This document shows positions 5,251 to 8,356 of a stretch of 8,356 nucleotides of DNA, in pieces; position 1 is the first letter of the stretch, and every line of letters starts with the position of its first letter. The notes under the pieces are model-generated. The model was not told the origin of the DNA. It saw nothing but the letters and a program-made list of their open reading frames with translations, and ran no database searches. A program made the translations under genes and the position numbers. The stretch is from Candidatus Odinarchaeota archaeon (lineage in GTDB: Archaea > Asgardarchaeota > Baldrarchaeia > Baldrarchaeales > DXJG01): NCBI GenBank assembly GCA_021158895.1, contig JAGGSW010000155.1, positions 1 through 8,356 of the forward strand, written 5' to 3'.

Positions 5251-7950
5251 CTATAGTCTTGATCCTTTTCTCAATATCTCTACAATACTTAGTTTCGTGG
5301 TCTTGTAAGATAGATATGCTGAAATTGTGAGAGCTGTGAAAAACACCAATGAGAACACGTAGAGATAAAGAGTGTATGGTACAGTCAAAGGTAAAGTTAA
5401 ATCGCTCGTTAAGTTGTTTGACTGTATAAGTTCAAAAGCTATTATAAGACTACTTACAACACCTGAAATATAGCTTAAAGATGCGATTATAAAGGCTTCC
5501 ATCACGTATACAAGGACTGTTTGCTTTCTATCTAAACCTATACTTCTTAAGACACCGGTTTCCCACGTTCTTTCTTGAATAGATGTAATAAGAGATGTAG
5601 CATGACCTAAAACCGCAATAACAACAGCAAATGAAAGAAGAATTGTGAAAAGCTTTGAAATATTTTCATAGCTTTCAACAGCATTTTCTGCAAGTTCCTT
5701 TGTAGTGGTAACCTGAATATCGTATTCACTACCTATTTCATTTGAAATAGCATTTGCAACCTTAATCGGATCAAAACCCTCTTTAACTTTAACAAGGAAT
5801 CTATCAACAACCAACATCTTAGTAATGTTATAGTAAGTTTCAAGAGAGACAAGCCCGTCTGTAGCCGCAGCTCTTTGCTTAAATTTTGTGAAGCTAAATC
5901 CCGGGATACTAGAGGCTATAGCCGCAATTTTCAGCACAAAGGTTCCATAAACAGTTTCAATTCTAATTTTATCACCGACATCCATATTTAAGCTTTCAGC
6001 AAGCCCTTTACTAATAATTATTGTACCATTTTCCTCTGCAAGCTTCTTGAAAGCCTCATGTAAAGTTCCTCCCTCAAAATCTATATCCCTAGCGTACGTT
6101 ACATTTGGAAAAGTTGAAGCATTTACACCAAAAATTTTGAGAGCATACTGCTTATATAATACGAGATCCCCAGCTTTTACAGTTATGCCCATTGTAACAG
6201 GGCAAACAGCCTCAACACCCTCAACTAAACTAATATTCTCAGCTATTGACACCGGAACGTACTCTCTTGGAAATACAACTATATCCGCACCTAAATAGTT
6301 TTGAACATTTATTTGAGAAGAGGCAGCGTACATCGAAGTAACAGTTCCAACCAACATAATGAAAGCTATAGAAGTCGAAAGCATGAAGAAAGTTAAACTG
6401 CTTCTCCTTCTATGTTTTATAATATTCCTTTCAGCCAAAACTGCCTCAATTTTCCATAGTTTACCAACAATTTTTGAAAATATTTTTGCGGTAAAGGGTA
6501 AAAGAGCCGTAAAAGTCATTGTTAAACCTAAAAGCACTAAACCTAGAGAAGCAAAACTAATTAAAATAAAAATGGTCTGATTACCGTAGAACCCTATTAT
6601 TGGAAGCAAAAACACCATAAAGCTTGTAGCAGCAAAAAGACCAATACCGCCAGCAGCAAGACCGATATTAACTCTTTCAGGTCTTAACTTCCTCTCCTCT
6701 TCAACTATCATTACTCTTCTAATGGCTGGAGATAAAGCCTCAAGCGGGGTCATTTTAGAAGCAGAATAAGCAGGATAAAAGCCGCCAATGACACTAGTTA
6801 AAATTCCTAATAGTAATCCGAAGTTCAGACTTCGAACAGATATAATAAAGTTTGAAACTTGAAGTTGTCTTCGGAAACCAAGAAGCGAAGGTGAGATAAG
6901 ATATTTGCCCAGAAGTAAACCTAGACCTAAACCTGTTATTGTGCCAATTAAGCCTATAATGATGGCTTCAATTAATATAGAAGCAAAAATTTGTGTCTTA
7001 GAGGAACCAATTGAACGAAGAATACCTATTTCCCGTATCCTTTCTGTAACGTTCATAAGCATTGTTGAAACTATTAGGATACAGGCCATTAGAACAGCAA
7101 TTAAAACAAAAATATTTAGCATAATTCTTTGGGTAGAAACCACACCACTAACACTTTCTAAAACGTATGCTTTTACTAGAAAGACCGTGTATTCCAATCC
7201 AATTTTTTCTTGAATGTTTGAACCTATCTCCACAATTTTACTAACACTACCTTCCAAGTCATTATAATTTATAATCTCCTCACTAAGCTTAACAAATAGT
7301 AAGTTAACCGTGTTGTTAAGGCCAGATAAAGTTTGAAGAGTGTCTAAACTTACAAAAACTATTCTCCTCATATTTACAGGCAATTCACTAGGAGTTTTAA
7401 TTATTCCACTTACAGTTAAACTAGAGTTAACATAACGTCTCGCTTCAAAGTTATACATGCCAAGAGTAAAGTTCTCACCCACATAAATATCAAAATTCAT
7501 AGCAATAACATCTGGAACCAGACATCTATTAACAGAAAGATCTACAGAACCTTCTACAACCTCAAAACTCCAATTACTTCCTATATCAGAAATATTAACA
7601 CCAATAAAAAGCAGCCCACGTTTCTTATCACCAATGTACGTTATGCCTCTTAAAATAAGTGCTGGAACAACCTCTTTAACACCTTCAACGCTAATAACTT
7701 TCTCCGACACATTTACAGGGTCGAAGAAAGCACTTGACCCTCTGCCCATAATAACGATATCGTATTTTCCTAGATAAGCTGTATAACCTTCGATTAAATT
7801 CACCGTCAAACTATCGATTGTAGTATTTACTGCAATGAAAAGAGAAACAGCTAAAACTATACCCACAAAAGCTATAAAAGTTCTACTTTTCCTCCTCCAA
7901 AGATTTCTAAAAGCCAGTTTAAACGGCGTATACAAGCTTACCCCACACAT
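5251..7950 (-). CDS. Double-FtsX ABC permease (type VII, MacB_PCD-like)
   Basis: This is an 899-residue membrane protein with about ten predicted helices: TM1 24-45, an extracytoplasmic domain about 46-275, TM2-4 about 276-298, 321-349 and 374-395, TM5-6 about 428-453 and 460-485, TM7 about 517-540, a second extracytoplasmic domain about 541-765, and TM8-10 about 766-790, 811-840 and 859-882. Each half carries a coupling motif after its first post-domain helix: ERIREIGILRSIG (303-315) and ERTWETGVLRSIG (793-805). The halves are therefore an internal duplication in one chain, and one polypeptide could replace an FtsX/MacB dimer. Sixteen N-x-S/T sequons occur, nearly all on predicted outer segments, consistent with archaeal N-glycosylation. 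The start is ATG 7950; a TTG five codons in, behind GGGG, is the alternative. It is followed at 20 bases by its ATPase. No MacA-like adaptor is encoded in the window, and the substrate is unknown. Confidence 0.92.
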   Translation of the reverse strand: MCGVSLYTPFKLAFRNLWRRKSRTFIAFVGIVLAVSLFIAVNTTIDSLTVNLIEGYTAYLGKYDIVIMGRGSSAFFDPVNVSEKVISVEGVKEVVPALILRGITYIGDKKRGLLFIGVNISDIGSNWSFEVVEGSVDLSVNRCLVPDVIAMNFDIYVGENFTLGMYNFEARRYVNSSLTVSGIIKTPSELPVNMRRIVFVSLDTLQTLSGLNNTVNLLFVKLSEEIINYNDLEGSVSKIVEIGSNIQEKIGLEYTVFLVKAYVLESVSGVVSTQRIMLNIFVLIAVLMACILIVSTMLMNVTERIREIGILRSIGSSKTQIFASILIEAIIIGLIGTITGLGLGLLLGKYLISPSLLGFRRQLQVSNFIISVRSLNFGLLLGILTSVIGGFYPAYSASKMTPLEALSPAIRRVMIVEEERKLRPERVNIGLAAGGIGLFAATSFMVFLLPIIGFYGNQTIFILISFASLGLVLLGLTMTFTALLPFTAKIFSKIVGKLWKIEAVLAERNIIKHRRRSSLTFFMLSTSIAFIMLVGTVTSMYAASSQINVQNYLGADIVVFPREYVPVSIAENISLVEGVEAVCPVTMGITVKAGDLVLYKQYALKIFGVNASTFPNVTYARDIDFEGGTLHEAFKKLAEENGTIIISKGLAESLNMDVGDKIRIETVYGTFVLKIAAIASSIPGFSFTKFKQRAAATDGLVSLETYYNITKMLVVDRFLVKVKEGFDPIKVANAISNEIGSEYDIQVTTTKELAENAVESYENISKLFTILLSFAVVIAVLGHATSLITSIQERTWETGVLRSIGLDRKQTVLVYVMEAFIIASLSYISGVVSSLIIAFELIQSNNLTSDLTLPLTVPYTLYLYVFSLVFFTALTISAYLSYKTTKLSIVEILRKGSRL

Positions 7951-7978
7951 TAAGCGGTAACCTACATTTCAAATCAAA

Positions 7979-7986
7979 ATATTTAA
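7979..7986 (-). promoter_or_regulatory. TATA box of the ABC transporter operon
   Basis: TTAAATAT on the minus strand, preceded by an A/G-rich BRE-like stretch (AAAAAGGG), lies about 29 bases from the permease ATG. The usual TATA-to-start spacing would put transcription only a few bases before the ATG, so the mRNA is probably near-leaderless. That fits the lack of a ribosome binding site before 7950. Confidence 0.5.
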
Positions 7987-8110
7987 CCCTTTTTGAAAAG
8001 TTCTCTTGTCAATGCTTGAATAAAATGTTGGTTTTTGAGAACATTCGGCGAGAAAGTTATACATTTTAATGTCAAAACCTAAAAATATCATGCAAACTTC
8101 ACGACGTTTT

Positions 8111-8127
8111 TTAGCAAAAGTTAGCAA
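8111..8127. repeat. Direct repeat TTAGCAA with 10-base period
   Basis: TTAGCAA occurs at 8111-8117 and again at 8121-8127, separated by AAG. The spacing is one helical turn, so both copies would face the same side of the DNA, as regulator sites often do. It could be chance in AT-rich sequence. Confidence 0.3.
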
Positions 8128-8179
8128 TCCTTGCGAAATTCTTATCTCCTGTACTTAAAAATTTAACGTAAAACTTTTC

Positions 8180-8197
8180 GGTTAACATTTGTTAACC
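8180..8197. repeat. Perfect palindrome GGTTAAC-ATTT-GTTAACC
   Basis: Seven-base arms (8180-8186 and 8191-8197) around ATTT. It lies between the minus-strand transporter promoter and the putative plus-strand promoter, so it is a candidate operator for a dimeric regulator. It is not followed by a T run, so a terminator is less likely. Confidence 0.4.
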
Positions 8198-8223
8198 TAT
8201 GAAGCATAAAGCTACTATAAATG

Positions 8224-8238
8224 AATTGGAAGCCAATT
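8224..8238. repeat. Palindrome AATTGG-AAG-CCAATT
   Basis: Six-base perfect arms (8224-8229 and 8233-8238) around AAG, 27 bases beyond the GGTTAAC palindrome. It is a possible second operator site, unrelated in sequence to the first. Confidence 0.3.
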
Positions 8239-8284
8239 AAAAACTATTTCACAATCATGTAGAAAATACAAGAATATTATGTAA

Positions 8285-8291
8285 TATAAAG
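8285..8291 (+). promoter_or_regulatory. TATAAAG, possible promoter of plus-strand gene at 8333
   Basis: TATAAAG is centred about 45 bases before ATG 8333. Typical spacing would start transcription near 8313 and leave a leader of about 20 bases. Many TATA-like strings exist in this AT-rich stretch, so the call rests on position. Confidence 0.25.
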
Positions 8292-8332
8292 CTATTTTCA
8301 TAAAAAATTGTATTTTTAGATGATCGTCTGAG

Positions 8333-8356
8333 ATGGTAAAATTTGTTGTTGCTAGT
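8333..8356 (+). CDS. Possible start of a plus-strand gene, runs off window
   Basis: ATG 8333 begins MVKFVVAS, eight codons to the window end, with a beta-strand-like hydrophobic start. An in-frame TGA at 8321-8323 precludes an earlier start. There is a TATA-like element upstream but only a weak ribosome binding site. The product cannot be named from eight residues. Confidence 0.3.

Larger units (their letters stand above)
7951..8332. other. Intergenic region, probably a divergent promoter region
   Basis: I see no gene in these 382 bases. They hold the transporter TATA box, a 7-bp direct repeat (8111-8127), two short palindromes (8180-8197 and 8224-8238) and a plus-strand TATAAAG (8285-8291). 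AT content is high throughout. Confidence 0.5.

Overview
The window reads as archaeal chromosome of low to moderate GC. The support is a stand-alone tRNA-binding (MetRS-beta-like) protein, a tungsten-type aldehyde:ferredoxin oxidoreductase, a VapC-like PIN protein, GGAGGTG ribosome binding sites with TTG starts, TATA-like promoters, and a transporter whose extracytoplasmic parts are full of N-glycosylation sequons. A fermentative or peptide-degrading archaeon in the Bathyarchaeia/Thermoproteota/Archaeoglobi range would fit, but the lineage is a guess.

Layout. Almost everything is on the minus strand. (1) 7950-4157 is an intact three-gene cluster: a large double-FtsX permease, its MacB/LolD-type ATPase, and a small tRNA-binding (OB-fold) protein. 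It starts from a TATA box so close to the permease ATG that the transcript is probably nearly leaderless. (2) 4156-3661 holds no gene I can recognise. It contains T-rich termination-like sequence, then a TATA box framed by a 10-bp inverted repeat. (3) 3640-201 is a second operon: an SCP-2 lipid-binding protein, an iron-containing alcohol dehydrogenase and an aldehyde:ferredoxin oxidoreductase. All three genes can be rebuilt at normal length, with normal spacing and nearly all key residues, yet all three are broken. (4) 101-1 is the start of a PIN-domain gene that runs off the window. (5) 7951-8332 is a regulatory-looking intergenic region with palindromes and a helical-turn direct repeat. A plus-strand gene may begin at 8333.

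Function. If intact, the AOR/ADH pair would interconvert acids, aldehydes and alcohols using ferredoxin and NAD(P)H, and the SCP-2 protein might carry a hydrophobic substrate. I count about nine single-base indels (insertions and deletions, mostly in short homopolymers), one amber codon replacing an expected Trp, and one 36-bp micro-inversion inside the alcohol dehydrogenase. No disruption appears in the roughly 3.7 kb of neighbouring transporter genes. Either this metabolic operon died recently as a unit, or this stretch of the assembly is locally poor. The micro-inversion is the most striking single observation: the missing codons of the dehydrogenase lie on the opposite strand between GCATT and AATGC.
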